Source of the DNA: Cypionkella aquatica
GTDB lineage: Bacteria > Pseudomonadota > Alphaproteobacteria > Rhodobacterales > Rhodobacteraceae
Assembly: GCF_030161095.1 (NCBI RefSeq)
Contig: NZ_BSPP01000007.1
Span: 1-64,000 of the forward strand
Direction of reading: 5' to 3'
Length of the DNA stretch: 64,000 nucleotides
Position numbers and translations under genes: made by a program. The notes below the pieces were generated by a model. That model did not search any database, was not told the origin of the DNA, and saw only the letters and a list, made by a program, of their open reading frames with translations. The stretch's first letter is position 1. The number at the start of each line of letters is the position of its first letter. Shown piece after piece: positions 8,053 to 16,578 of this stretch.

Positions 8053-8838
8053 ATGAGCATCCGCGTCACGGTTTGGGGCGAAAACGTCCATGAACAGAAA
8101 AACAAAGTTGTGGCAGAGGTTTATCCGCTGACCATGCATGGCACGATTGCCGCCAGCCTGAACAAGTCTGAAGGCATCACGGCCTCGACCGTGACCTTGC
8201 AGGATGTGGAACATGGGCTGACGGCGGAAAAGCTGGCCGCAACCGATGTGCTGATCTGGTGGGGCCATGCGGCGCATGGCGACGTGGATGACAAGGTTGT
8301 AGAGCGGGTGTGTGAGGCGGTTTGGGGCGGCATGGGGATCATCTTCCTGCATTCGGCCCACTTTGCCAAACCGTTCAAACGACTGATGGGCGCGCCGTGC
8401 AACCTGTCATGGCGCGAGGCGGGCGAGCGCGAACGGCTGTGGGTGACCAGCCGTCAGCACCCGATTGCCGCCGGGTTGCCGGATCATTTCGAGTTGGAAT
8501 ACGAGGAAATGTATGGCGAGCCCTTTGGCGTGCCGGAACCATTGGAAACCGTGTTCATCAGCTGGTTTGCGGGGGGCGAGGTGTTCCGCTCGGGTCTGAC
8601 CTACAAGCGCGGGGCGGGGAATATCTTCTATTTCCGTCCGGGGCATGAAACCTATCCGACCTATCACGACGGCAATGTGCAGCGGGTGATCTCGAACGCG
8701 GTGCGCTGGGCGTATAACCCCAATGTGCGGATCGCCAACCCCGGCGATGCGCCGAACACGCCGGTTGATAAAGCGTTGGAGCCGATCACCGAGCGCGGGC
8801 CACGCCTGCATCATGACGGCGAGGCGGGGTATCGGTGA
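8053..8838 (+). CDS. thuA: ThuA-domain trehalose utilization protein
   Basis: A 261-aa protein of the ThuA family, which has a class-I glutamine amidotransferase-like fold. Family motifs: RVTVWGENVHEQ, DVLIWWGHAAHGDV, HSAHFAKPFKRLMG, FYFRPGHETYPTYH. In Sinorhizobium, ThuA with ThuB makes and uses 3-keto-trehalose-type intermediates, and related proteins act on 3-keto-glycosides. A strong AAGGAG precedes ATG 8053. The stop overlaps the thuB start in a TGATG context, so a constant ratio of the two enzymes is likely. It probably acts in the cytosol on the disaccharide brought in by ThuEFGK. Confidence 0.9.
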   Translation: MSIRVTVWGENVHEQKNKVVAEVYPLTMHGTIAASLNKSEGITASTVTLQDVEHGLTAEKLAATDVLIWWGHAAHGDVDDKVVERVCEAVWGGMGIIFLHSAHFAKPFKRLMGAPCNLSWREAGERERLWVTSRQHPIAAGLPDHFELEYEEMYGEPFGVPEPLETVFISWFAGGEVFRSGLTYKRGAGNIFYFRPGHETYPTYHDGNVQRVISNAVRWAYNPNVRIANPGDAPNTPVDKALEPITERGPRLHHDGEAGYR

Positions 8839-9896
8839 TGGCGGCTGCGGTGCGGGTTCTGATCCTTGGCACTGGCGGGATGGCGAACAACCATGCCGAA
8901 AGTTTCAAGGCGATTGAGGGCGTTACGGTCGTCGGCGGCATTGACACGCGCCCGGCGCAGTTGACGGATTTCTGTGATCGCCATGGCATCGCCGGACGGT
9001 TCGCCTCGATCGACGAAGCGATTGCCTGGGGGCAATTTGACGCGGTGACCAATGTGACGCCGGATGCGGCGCATTATGCCACGACCTTGCCGTTCTTGGC
9101 CGCGGGCAAGCATGTGTTGTGCGAAAAACCGCTCGCCACATCCGAGGCGCAGGCGGATGCGATGGCCGCAGCGGCGGCGCAGGCGGGCGTGGTGAATATG
9201 GTCAACCTGTCCTATCGCAACGTGGCGGCCCTGCAAAAGGCCGCCGCCATGGTGCGGGATGGCGCCATCGGCACGGTGCGGCATTTCGAGGCGAGCTATC
9301 TGCAAAGCTGGCTGACCCAACCGGCTTGGGGCCATTGGGACAAAGAAAGCCAATGGCTGTGGCGGCTGTCGACCAAGCATGGCTCGAAGGGTGTGTTGGG
9401 CGATGTCGGCATCCATATCCTTGATTTCGCAACCTTCATTGCCGGGCAATCGGCGGTCGAGATGTCGTGCCGTCTGGCGACGTTCCACAAGGCCCCCGGT
9501 GATCAGATCGGGGAATATCCGCTGGATGCCAACGACAGCGCCACAATGCAGATCGTGCTGGAGAACGGCGCTTTGGGCACGGTGGCGGCAACGCGGTTTG
9601 CCAGCGGCCATCTGAACGACCTGCGCTTGCGGATTTACGGCGACAAAGGCGGGCTGGAGGTGTGTTGGGAGAACAACGAAAGCTCCCTGCGCGCCTGTCT
9701 GGGCGAGGATCTGCAAGCTGCGCGCTGGCATGATGTTGAGGCACCAGTGCTGGCGACGATTTACCAGCGCTTTATCGCGGCCATTCGCGGCGAAGGCGCG
9801 GCTGATCCTGATTTTGCACGCGGGGCGGCGCTGCAGCGCCTGCTGGACCGGGCAGAGCAATCGGCGGGGCAGGCCGGGGTCAGCCTGAAGGTTTGA
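8838..9896 (+). CDS. thuB: Gfo/Idh/MocA oxidoreductase (ThuB-like)
   Basis: A 352-aa NAD(P)-dependent dehydrogenase. The Rossmann motif LGTGGMANNHAESF is near the N-terminus, the EKP signature (VLCEKPLATS) near residue 98, and the substrate-side GDVGIHILDFATF near residue 190. In thu operons this enzyme oxidises the sugar at C3. ATG 8838 shares its A with the thuA stop (TGATG); a GTG at 8835 is an alternative. It is the last gene of the operon; two hairpins follow. Confidence 0.86.
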   Translation: MAAAVRVLILGTGGMANNHAESFKAIEGVTVVGGIDTRPAQLTDFCDRHGIAGRFASIDEAIAWGQFDAVTNVTPDAAHYATTLPFLAAGKHVLCEKPLATSEAQADAMAAAAAQAGVVNMVNLSYRNVAALQKAAAMVRDGAIGTVRHFEASYLQSWLTQPAWGHWDKESQWLWRLSTKHGSKGVLGDVGIHILDFATFIAGQSAVEMSCRLATFHKAPGDQIGEYPLDANDSATMQIVLENGALGTVAATRFASGHLNDLRLRIYGDKGGLEVCWENNESSLRACLGEDLQAARWHDVEAPVLATIYQRFIAAIRGEGAADPDFARGAALQRLLDRAEQSAGQAGVSLKV

Positions 9897-9978
9897 CCCT
9901 CGGTTTTGCTTGGTCGGAAACCGGGGCGTCCCCCAGATGCCCCGGTTTCATGATGACAGGCGGCAGCGATGGCCGCGC

Positions 9979-10020
9979 GGAAAATGGGATTTTCCGGCAC
10001 GATTTTTGCTACAAAAATCG
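9979..10020. terminator. bidirectional terminator between thuB and the hydrolase
   Basis: GGAAAAT-ggg-ATTTTCC (9979-9995) and CGATTTTTG-cta-CAAAAATCG (10000-10020) are two short perfect stems packed between convergent genes. Both have A/T runs in the stems, so each could terminate transcription in both directions. The second ends eight bases before the hydrolase stop codon. Confidence 0.6.
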
Positions 10021-10028
10021 GTTCTGGA

Positions 10029-10802
10029 TCAGCGGTTCAGGAAGACCTGCACGGCTTGCTCAAATTCGCGCGGGCGTTCGGCGTGCAGCCAGTGGCCTGC
10101 GCCGGGAAGTTTGGCGAAATGCGATTTCGGAAACAGCGCCCTTATGGCGTCGCGGTAGTCCGCTTTGACATAGGATGACAGCGCCCCAGTCAGAAACAGG
10201 GTTTCCCCGTCAAAGCGGCCTTGCGTGCCGGGCCAGCCGACGATCTTTGCCATCTCGGCTTCCAGCACATCAAGGTTCAGCCGCCACGCTGGCGGACTGG
10301 CTTTCAGATCCAGCGATTGCAGGAAAAACGCGCGCAGAGCGGGATCGGGGACAGTCAGCGCAAGGCGGGCGTCGGCCTCGGATCGGGCGGTCAGTCCTTG
10401 CAGATCCATCGCCCGCATCGCTTGGATATATTGCGACTGATCATGGCTATAAGCCACGGGGGCAATGTCAGCCACCACCAGTTTGCGGATCAATGCGGCA
10501 CTGGTCAGCGCCAGTTGCATTGCGGCCTTGCCGCCCATCGAATGGCCCAGCACATCCATCGGCGCACCGATGGCTGTGATCACCTCGGCCAGATCGCCCG
10601 CCATATCGCCATAACTTTGCGTCGCAGCGCGCGGGCTTTGGCCGTGGTTGCGCATGTCGACCAGATGCACGCTGCGGTCAGTGGCCAAGTGCCTGCCGAT
10701 CACACCCCAATTGCGGGCAGAGCCAAACAGGCCATGCACGATCAGCAGATCGGGTTGGCCGGGGGTGGGCGCAGTGGCGGGGTAGGTGGTTATTGCAAGC
10801 AT
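10029..10802 (-). CDS. alpha/beta-fold hydrolase (YbfF-like esterase)
   Basis: A 257-aa alpha/beta hydrolase: oxyanion-hole LLIVHGLFGSARNWG, nucleophile elbow LGHSMGGKAA (Ser), an acid near the LFLTGALSSYV strand, and the catalytic His in GAGHWLHAERP. The pattern fits the E. coli YbfF/EPHX11-like acyl-ester hydrolases. Start ATG 10802 (complement) is chosen because it gives the usual distance to the first strand. An upstream ATG at 10853 would add 17 residues but overlaps the divergent promoter region. Substrate unknown. Confidence 0.83.
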   Translation of the reverse strand: MLAITTYPATAPTPGQPDLLIVHGLFGSARNWGVIGRHLATDRSVHLVDMRNHGQSPRAATQSYGDMAGDLAEVITAIGAPMDVLGHSMGGKAAMQLALTSAALIRKLVVADIAPVAYSHDQSQYIQAMRAMDLQGLTARSEADARLALTVPDPALRAFFLQSLDLKASPPAWRLNLDVLEAEMAKIVGWPGTQGRFDGETLFLTGALSSYVKADYRDAIRALFPKSHFAKLPGAGHWLHAERPREFEQAVQVFLNR

Positions 10803-10889
10803 ATCGTCTTGATAACCGCTTGGGATTGTTTCGGCCAGAGCGGTTGAAGCCATCTTGCGGCGCGGCTATGGTCCGGCAACGTCAAGGGG

Positions 10890-11270
10890 ATGCGCGATAT
10901 GACCGGAGTGCCTATTCAACAGATGGCCGACCGCGTGGCGGGTCTGATGGAAGAGCGTCTGCGGGTGCGCGGACAAGGTTTGGCGGAAAAGCTGCGCAAG
11001 GGCGGGCGGTTGTTGCCGCGCCGGGTGCGGACGGCGGCCGAGGTTTTGCAAACCGGCGCGGTGATGGCGCAGAACCCGAAAATGTGGGCGCAGGTGGATC
11101 AGGCGGCGGTGGCGCAGGCTTATGACACCTGCGTGCGGCATCTGGGCGGGGTGGATCACAAGGACCGCCGCAAGGGCGCGCTGATTGGGGTGCTGGGCTC
11201 GATCGCGTTTTCGGTGCTGGTGGTGGCGGTTTTGCTGGGCGCGGTGCTGTATTGGCGCGGCTTTATCTAG
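10890..11270 (+). CDS. conserved hypothetical protein with C-terminal membrane anchor
   Basis: A 126-aa protein. The basic, helical first part (EERLRVRGQGLAEKLRKGGR) is followed near residue 98 by one hydrophobic helix (ALIGVLGSIAFSVLVVAVLL) and a short WRGFI tail, suggesting a tail-anchored inner-membrane protein. ATG 10899 is an alternative start. Its last eight bases overlap the end of the convergent DUF817 gene. I recognise no domain of known function. Confidence 0.7.
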   Translation: MRDMTGVPIQQMADRVAGLMEERLRVRGQGLAEKLRKGGRLLPRRVRTAAEVLQTGAVMAQNPKMWAQVDQAAVAQAYDTCVRHLGGVDHKDRRKGALIGVLGSIAFSVLVVAVLLGAVLYWRGFI

Positions 11271-12120
11271 AATGCGGTGATCTGGGGCTCAGTGCCGAAC
11301 GGCTGACCAAAGTGACGGTTGCGAAGGCGACATACAGCAGCAGATACCAAGAGCCGAGTTTGGCAAAGCTGACCCAATGTTCTGGGCGCTGGCCGGAATA
11401 AAGCCAAGTGCCAGTGGCGGTGCCGATGTTCTCGGCCACCCAAAGTGCGACACTGGACAGCAGGGCTGCAAGTGGCAGCGGCATCCACCAGTCTTTGTCC
11501 GAGATGCGGAAGGTGATGCGGGTGCGCGCGTAAAGCGCCAGACTGGCCGCGAACAGCCCCAAGCGGATGTCGGGCAGGAAGTGATGGCTGAAGAAGTTCA
11601 GATAGATCGCGCCTGCAAATACGAAGGTCAGCCAAAGCGGCGGGTAGGGTGCGAAACGCATGTCGAAAATGCGGATCACCCGGGCCATGTAGCTGCCAAC
11701 CGAGGCATACATGAAACCTGAGAACAAGGGCACGCCTGCGAGTTTGAACAGGCCGGGCTCGGGGTAGCCCCATGATCCGGCGTGGGTCTTGAACAACTCC
11801 ATCGCCGTGCCGGTGAGATGGAACAGCAAGATGACGCGGGCTTCTTCCCATGTCTCCAGTTTGAACCACAGGAAAGCGGCTTGGGTGGTGATGGCGAACA
11901 GGAACAAGGCGTCATAGCGCTGCAAGGGCCAGTCGGGCTGCCAGATCAATTTGCTGAGGATTATGGCAAGCAGCAACAGCCCGCCAAACAGGCTGGCCCA
12001 GCCTTGTTTCAACACGAACATGGTGAATTCGGCCAGCGCAAACGGCAGACGCGCGCGGGCCCAATCGCCAAGGCGGCGTTCTAGGTTTGGGGTGGTGGGA
12101 TCAGGCAATGGCGATGGCAT
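11263..12120 (-). CDS. DUF817 family membrane protein
   Basis: A 285-aa polytopic protein with about eight hydrophobic helices. The conserved family core includes ILLFHLTGTAMELFKTH and GSWGYPEPG near residues 95-125, ending with a Ser/Arg-rich tail. Family function is unknown. The tail overlaps the end of the preceding convergent gene by eight bases. The next gene upstream on the same strand ends two bases before this start, so the two are probably one transcript. Confidence 0.85.
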   Translation of the reverse strand: MPSPLPDPTTPNLERRLGDWARARLPFALAEFTMFVLKQGWASLFGGLLLLAIILSKLIWQPDWPLQRYDALFLFAITTQAAFLWFKLETWEEARVILLFHLTGTAMELFKTHAGSWGYPEPGLFKLAGVPLFSGFMYASVGSYMARVIRIFDMRFAPYPPLWLTFVFAGAIYLNFFSHHFLPDIRLGLFAASLALYARTRITFRISDKDWWMPLPLAALLSSVALWVAENIGTATGTWLYSGQRPEHWVSFAKLGSWYLLLYVAFATVTLVSRSALSPRSPHSR

Positions 12121-12122
12121 TG

Positions 12123-12656
12123 TTAGGCCGCAGGTTTACTGAGCATCGCCTCTTTGACCCTACCCATGTCGATCAGGAAAGCCGCGCCGACGGCTGACAA
12201 TGTGATGAGCGCGAAACCGGAAAGACCCATCGCAGCACTTGCAGACGTGACATTGAAGGCTCCGAAAAGGATAAGGATTGGCACAACGATCTCGCCATAG
12301 CGCCTTGCGTTTAGATTTGCCATGCCAACCACGACCATGACGAGGATAGAACTTGGTGTTTTGAGCAATGCTGTGTTGCCGCCAAGACCGATGTTCGCGA
12401 AAACAGCAGTCACATAAAACAACAGCGCGAAGTTGATCCATGTGGCTAGGTTCGCGCTATGATTGTGCTGAAGATCGGCGGCCAGAATCGGGCGCACCAG
12501 ACCAAGCGCGACGATGCCGGATACCAAGTCTGGCAAGTAGTTCAGATCTTTTGAGAAAAACCACAAAAACTCTGTTCGGTAGGTCAAGCTACCAATGACG
12601 CTTGCGCTCGCAAGACAAAGGAACGCGACCAGTTGTCTGGTCGGTTCCTTCATCAT
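12123..12656 (-). CDS. unknown small integral membrane protein
   Basis: A 177-aa protein with five or six hydrophobic segments (LVAFLCLASASVIGSLTY, PDLVSGIVALGLV, WINFALLFYVTAVFANIGLG, ILVMVVVGMANL, LSGFALITLSAVGAAFLI). The sequence is less GC-rich and less Ala/Arg-laden than its neighbours, which may hint at acquisition. It sits between glyA and the DUF817 gene, all on the minus strand. I do not recognise the family. Confidence 0.7.
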   Translation of the reverse strand: MMKEPTRQLVAFLCLASASVIGSLTYRTEFLWFFSKDLNYLPDLVSGIVALGLVRPILAADLQHNHSANLATWINFALLFYVTAVFANIGLGGNTALLKTPSSILVMVVVGMANLNARRYGEIVVPILILFGAFNVTSASAAMGLSGFALITLSAVGAAFLIDMGRVKEAMLSKPAA

Positions 12657-12675
12657 GCGTATCGCATCGGCAAGC

Positions 12676-13968
12676 TTACAGCCCCGGATACATCGGGAAT
12701 TTTTTGCACAAAGCCTCGACCTGAGCCTTCACCGCAGCTTCAACCTCGCCGTTGCCGTCTTCGCCATTGGCGGCCAGACCATCGACGACTTCGACGATCC
12801 ATTTGCCGATCTGACGGAACTCTGCCTCACCGAAACCGCGCGTGGTGCCTGCCGGGGTGCCAAGGCGGACGCCCGAAGTCACGGTCGGCTTTTCCGGGTC
12901 GAACGGGATGCCGTTCTTGTTGCAGGTGATATTTGCGCGGCCCAAGGCTTTCTCGGTGGCGTTGCCTTTGACGCCTTTCGGGCGCAGGTCGACCAGCATC
13001 ACATGGGTATCGGTGCCGCCGGTGACGATGTCGATGCCACCTTTCATCAGCTCATCCGCCAAGGCTTGGGCGTTTTTGATCACTTGGCCAGCATAGGCTT
13101 TGAACTCGGGGCGCAAAGCCTCGCCGAAGGCTACGGCTTTGGCTGCGATCACATGCATCAAAGGGCCGCCTTGGATGCCGGGGAAAATCGCCGAATTGAC
13201 CTTTTTGGCGATGTCTTCGTTGTTGGTCAGGATCATGCCGCCGCGCGGGCCGCGCAGGGTTTTGTGGGTCGTGGTGGTCGCCACATCGGCATAGGGGAAG
13301 GGGGAGGGGTGGTGGCCACCGGCGACGAGGCCCGCAAAGTGCGCCATATCGACCATCAGATAAGCGCCAACCTTATCAGCCACTTCGCGGAATTTTGCAA
13401 AGTCGATCTGGCGCGGCACGGCGGAACCGCCTGCGATGATCAGCTTGGGCTTATGCTCCAAAGCCAGCGCTTCCATCTGGTCGTAGTCGATGCGGCTGTC
13501 TTGCTGGCGCACGCCGTATTGAATGGCATTGAACCATTTGCCGGATTGGTTTGGCGCCGCCCCGTGGGTCAAGTGGCCGCCCGAAGCGAGGTTCATGCCC
13601 AGAATGGTATCGCCGGGTTTCAGCAAAGCGTTGAACACGCCTTGGTTGGCCTGAGAGCCAGAGTTCGGCTGCACATTGACAAAGCCGCAGCCAAACAGCT
13701 GCTTGGCGCGGTCGATGGCAAGGTTTTCCGCCACATCCACAAATTCGCAGCCGCCGTAATAGCGTTTGCCCGGATAACCTTCGGCATATTTGTTGGTCAT
13801 CACCGAGCCTTGGGCTTCCATCACCGCGCGCGAGACGATGTTCTCGGATGCGATCAGCTCGATCTCATGGCGCTGGCGGCCAAGCTCGTTGGTGATCGAG
13901 CCGAACAGCTCGGGGTCACGAGAGGACAGGCTTTCGGTGAAAAATCCGGTGTCGCTTGCGGCGGTCAT
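12676..13968 (-). CDS. glyA: serine hydroxymethyltransferase
   Basis: GlyA (EC 2.1.2.1), 430 aa, interconverts serine and glycine with tetrahydrofolate, the main source of one-carbon units. Recognisable parts: [13 protein letters not shown] near the N-terminus, [16 protein letters not shown], and the PLP lysine in [19 protein letters not shown]. It shares glycine/C1 metabolism with gcvTHP at 23.9-28.4 kb but is separate and shows no riboswitch. Upstream lies nadK in the divergent direction, with about 200 bp shared. Confidence 0.97.
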   Translation of the reverse strand: MTAASDTGFFTESLSSRDPELFGSITNELGRQRHEIELIASENIVSRAVMEAQGSVMTNKYAEGYPGKRYYGGCEFVDVAENLAIDRAKQLFGCGFVNVQPNSGSQANQGVFNALLKPGDTILGMNLASGGHLTHGAAPNQSGKWFNAIQYGVRQQDSRIDYDQMEALALEHKPKLIIAGGSAVPRQIDFAKFREVADKVGAYLMVDMAHFAGLVAGGHHPSPFPYADVATTTTHKTLRGPRGGMILTNNEDIAKKVNSAIFPGIQGGPLMHVIAAKAVAFGEALRPEFKAYAGQVIKNAQALADELMKGGIDIVTGGTDTHVMLVDLRPKGVKGNATEKALGRANITCNKNGIPFDPEKPTVTSGVRLGTPAGTTRGFGEAEFRQIGKWIVEVVDGLAANGEDGNGEVEAAVKAQVEALCKKFPMYPGL

Positions 13969-14171
13969 GGCGTCTCCTGCGGATGAAGGGCATTTGCAGC
14001 GGTTCTAGGCGAAGGGGGGGCGTTGGGGAAGGCAAGAAACGACGCGGAAGGCGTCGGTTACGCCGTCTTGTTCACTATAGGAAACTTGTTACCGCTATCG
14101 CAAGCGCTGGCAGGGCTTGAGTTTGGCGGCAGGGCGGGCAAGGCTGCGGCTTCAGGCACAAGGATTCTGCT

Positions 14172-14936
14172 GTGGTGTTCAAAAAGATCGCGTTTGTGGC
14201 AAGCCAGACCCCGGCGGCACAAGAGGCGTTGGCGGAATTGGTGGGGCTGCATGGTCAGGTTGCGGTGGCGGACGCGGATGTGGTGGTGGCGCTGGGCGGT
14301 GATGGCTTCATGTTGCAGACGCTGCATGAGACGCAGGTTTTGGGGCTGCCGGTGTATGGGATGAACTGCGGCACCGTTGGATTTCTGATGAACACGTTCT
14401 CGGCTGATCTGCTGCCGAAACGGCTGGCGGTGGCAGAGGAGGCGGCGATCCATCCGCTGGCGATGACGGCGGTGTCGGTGGATGGCTCGGTGACGCAGGC
14501 TTTGGCGATCAATGAGGTGTCGTTGCTGCGGGCGGGGCCGCAGGCGGCGAAGGTGCGGATTTCGGTGGACGGGGTGGTGCGGCTGGCCGAGCTGGTCTGC
14601 GATGGGGTGTTGGTGGCGACGCCTGCGGGGTCGACGGCGTATAATTATTCGGCGCATGGGCCGATCCTGCCGATCGGGTCGGACGTGCTGGCGTTGACGC
14701 CGATGGCGGCGTTTCGGCCGCGGCGGTGGCGGGGGGCGTTGCTGCCCAAATCTGTGGTGGTGCGGTTTGATATTCTGGAGCCGGAAAAGCGCCCCGTGCG
14801 GGCGGATGCCGACAGCAGGCCAGTGACGGATGTGGTCTCGGTCGAGATCAGGTCAGAGCCTGCCATTCAGCACCGGATTTTGTTTGATCCGGGCCATGGG
14901 TTGGAAGAAAGGCTGATTGTCGAGCAATTTGCCTGA
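14172..14936 (+). CDS. nadK: NAD kinase
   Basis: A 254-aa NAD kinase (EC 2.7.1.23) phosphorylating NAD to NADP in the cytosol. It has the GGDG motif (VVVALGGDGFMLQT), YGMNCGTVGFLMN, the NEVSLLR motif, and TPAGSTAYNYSAHGPILP for NAD binding. GTG is the start: two consecutive GTG codons at 14172 and 14175 are possible. A TGTCC-type palindrome starts seven bases after the stop. Length is typical of short alphaproteobacterial NadK. Confidence 0.93.
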   Translation: MVFKKIAFVASQTPAAQEALAELVGLHGQVAVADADVVVALGGDGFMLQTLHETQVLGLPVYGMNCGTVGFLMNTFSADLLPKRLAVAEEAAIHPLAMTAVSVDGSVTQALAINEVSLLRAGPQAAKVRISVDGVVRLAELVCDGVLVATPAGSTAYNYSAHGPILPIGSDVLALTPMAAFRPRRWRGALLPKSVVVRFDILEPEKRPVRADADSRPVTDVVSVEIRSEPAIQHRILFDPGHGLEERLIVEQFA

Positions 14937-14942
14937 AGGCTG

Positions 14943-14958
14943 TGTCCACGCGTGGACA
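14943..14958. repeat. TGTCC-N6-GGACA palindrome after nadK
   Basis: TGTCCACGCGTGGACA is a perfect 16-bp palindrome seven bases after the nadK stop. It has the same TGTCC/GGACA arms as the copies at 2911, 2943, 30781 and 32382. Its position after a stop codon suggests a transcript-end element. Confidence 0.7.
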
Positions 14959-15058
14959 GGCTTTGGCCTTTCATGAAATCAATGGGTTGTCGGGTCGTCT
15001 TAACGATGCGTTCATCTTTGCCCGCAGCGCAACCGCTTTCCGAAGCGGAAATCGTGCA

Positions 15059-15080
15059 CGAATTTTTACTGAAAAATTCG
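15059..15080. terminator. AT-rich hairpin after the sigma-54 activator gene
   Basis: CGAATTTTT-actg-AAAAATTCG forms a 9-bp perfect stem 11 bases beyond the end of the minus-strand activator gene. It resembles the GAATTTTC/GAAAATTC hairpin at 25467. It likely ends the dctP operon, and perhaps nadK read from the other side. Confidence 0.5.
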
Positions 15081-15090
15081 GCTGGCGGGC

Positions 15091-16578
15091 CTAGGGCTTC
15101 GACCAGTTCTCGATCTTGCGATAGAGCGTCGAAGGCGACAGTTCCAGCACGCGGGCGGCTTTCGGCACCGAGCCATGGTACAGCGCAAGGGTGGCTTCGA
15201 TCACCAGCCGTTCCACCTCGGCCAAGGGGCGGCCCAGCAGGCCGTCGATTGCCATAGTGGGCGCGGGAGCTGCCGGGGGGGGATGTGCCACGGCAGAAAT
15301 ATAGGTCGCAGGGGCTTGGGCTTGTTGCGGCAGGCTGGCGGGCAGCATGGCGCGGGTCAAAACCCCGCCATCATGCAGCACCACCACGTTGCGGATCACG
15401 TTCAGCACTTGCCGCACATTGCCGGGCCAAGGCAAGGCACGGAACAGCGTCCGCACATCCGGGGCAAGGCCCTCAAACACTTTGCCCTCTTCCTGCGCAA
15501 AGCGCGCAAGGGCGGTTTCGGCGATTTCCAGCACATCATCGCCCCGCTCGCGCAGCGGTGGCATATGGATCGGCACGACAAACAGGCGGTAGAACAAATC
15601 CTCGCGGAATTGGCCGCGCCGCACCGCGTCCATCGGATCGCGGTTGGTGGCGCAGACAATGCGGACATTGACCTTTTTCGGCCGGGTCGCGCCCACTGGC
15701 ACCACGGTTGAGGTTTGCAGAAAGCGCAGCAATTTGGTTTGCAGCGCCGGGGCCATTTCGCAGACTTCATCCAGAAACAGCGTGCCGCCATCTGCCGCTG
15801 TGGCCGCCCCCGGCTTATCGGAAATTGCGCCGGTAAAGCTGCCTTTCATATGGCCGAACACTTCGGATTCCAGCAAATCCTGCGGGATCGCGCCGCAGTT
15901 CAGCGCGATAAACGGGCCATTGGCGCGTGGGGAATTGCCATGCACGGCAAGCGCGCACAGCTCTTTGCCGGTGCCGCTTTCGCCGGTGATGAACACCGTG
16001 GCCATCGAGCGTGCCACCGAGATGATGGTGGCCTGAATCTCTGCCATCGGGGCAGAGCTGCCGATGAAGCTGCTGTTTGCGGCGGGCAGCGGTGGTGGGG
16101 CTTTGGTGGCGACTGCACGCGGGGGGGCGGCGGGCGGCGTGGCGGGGGCGGGCGTGGCGGTGGCTGGCGCATCGGCCAACCGGGCGCGTTGGGTGCTGGT
16201 CAGCGCGGCTTTGCCCGCATTTCCAATGGCGCTGAGCAGGCGGACCTCGTCAAAGGGTTTGACCAGAAATTCATGCGCCCCGGCGCGCATCGCCTCAACC
16301 GCCTTGTTGATCGAGCCATGTGCGGTCATCACCACCACATGCAGGCCGGGGCGCAGTTGCAGCATTTCCTGCATCAGATCAAGGCCATCACGGTCGGGCA
16401 GCACCAGATCCAGCAGCACCACCTGCACCGGGCTGTCGCGCAGCAGATCCAGCCCTTCGGCTGCGGTCGAAGCGGTCAGCACGGCGTAGCCGCCCATGTT
16501 CAGCGCGCCGCGATACAGCACTTGCAGCGAGGGGGTATCCTCGATCAGCAGGATGGGGGGCGGCGGCGGATTTACCAT
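15091..16578 (-). CDS. sigma-54-dependent response regulator (NtrC/DctD class)
   Basis: A 495-aa protein in three parts. The receiver domain (residues 9-120) has the phospho-acceptor Asp57 in VLLDLVLPD and Lys107. A Pro/Ala-rich linker follows (about 135-168). The AAA+ domain has Walker A GESGTGKE (199-206), a GSFTGA loop (246-251) and Walker B GTLFLDEV. A Fis-type HTH (SVPKAARVLELSPSTLYRK) closes it. The usual sigma-54 contact loop is GAFTGA; here the second residue is Ser. ATG 16578 (complement) is preferred over a low-complexity 81-residue extension. Its start overlaps the end of the hybrid kinase gene by seven bases, so the two are a cognate pair. Confidence 0.88.
   Translation of the reverse strand: MVNPPPPPILLIEDTPSLQVLYRGALNMGGYAVLTASTAAEGLDLLRDSPVQVVLLDLVLPDRDGLDLMQEMLQLRPGLHVVVMTAHGSINKAVEAMRAGAHEFLVKPFDEVRLLSAIGNAGKAALTSTQRARLADAPATATPAPATPPAAPPRAVATKAPPPLPAANSSFIGSSAPMAEIQATIISVARSMATVFITGESGTGKELCALAVHGNSPRANGPFIALNCGAIPQDLLESEVFGHMKGSFTGAISDKPGAATAADGGTLFLDEVCEMAPALQTKLLRFLQTSTVVPVGATRPKKVNVRIVCATNRDPMDAVRRGQFREDLFYRLFVVPIHMPPLRERGDDVLEIAETALARFAQEEGKVFEGLAPDVRTLFRALPWPGNVRQVLNVIRNVVVLHDGGVLTRAMLPASLPQQAQAPATYISAVAHPPPAAPAPTMAIDGLLGRPLAEVERLVIEATLALYHGSVPKAARVLELSPSTLYRKIENWSKP

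Noticed and set aside
12595-13986. 463-codon open frame antisense to glyA
   Set aside because: High-GC shadow frame; glyA on the other strand has complete family motifs.
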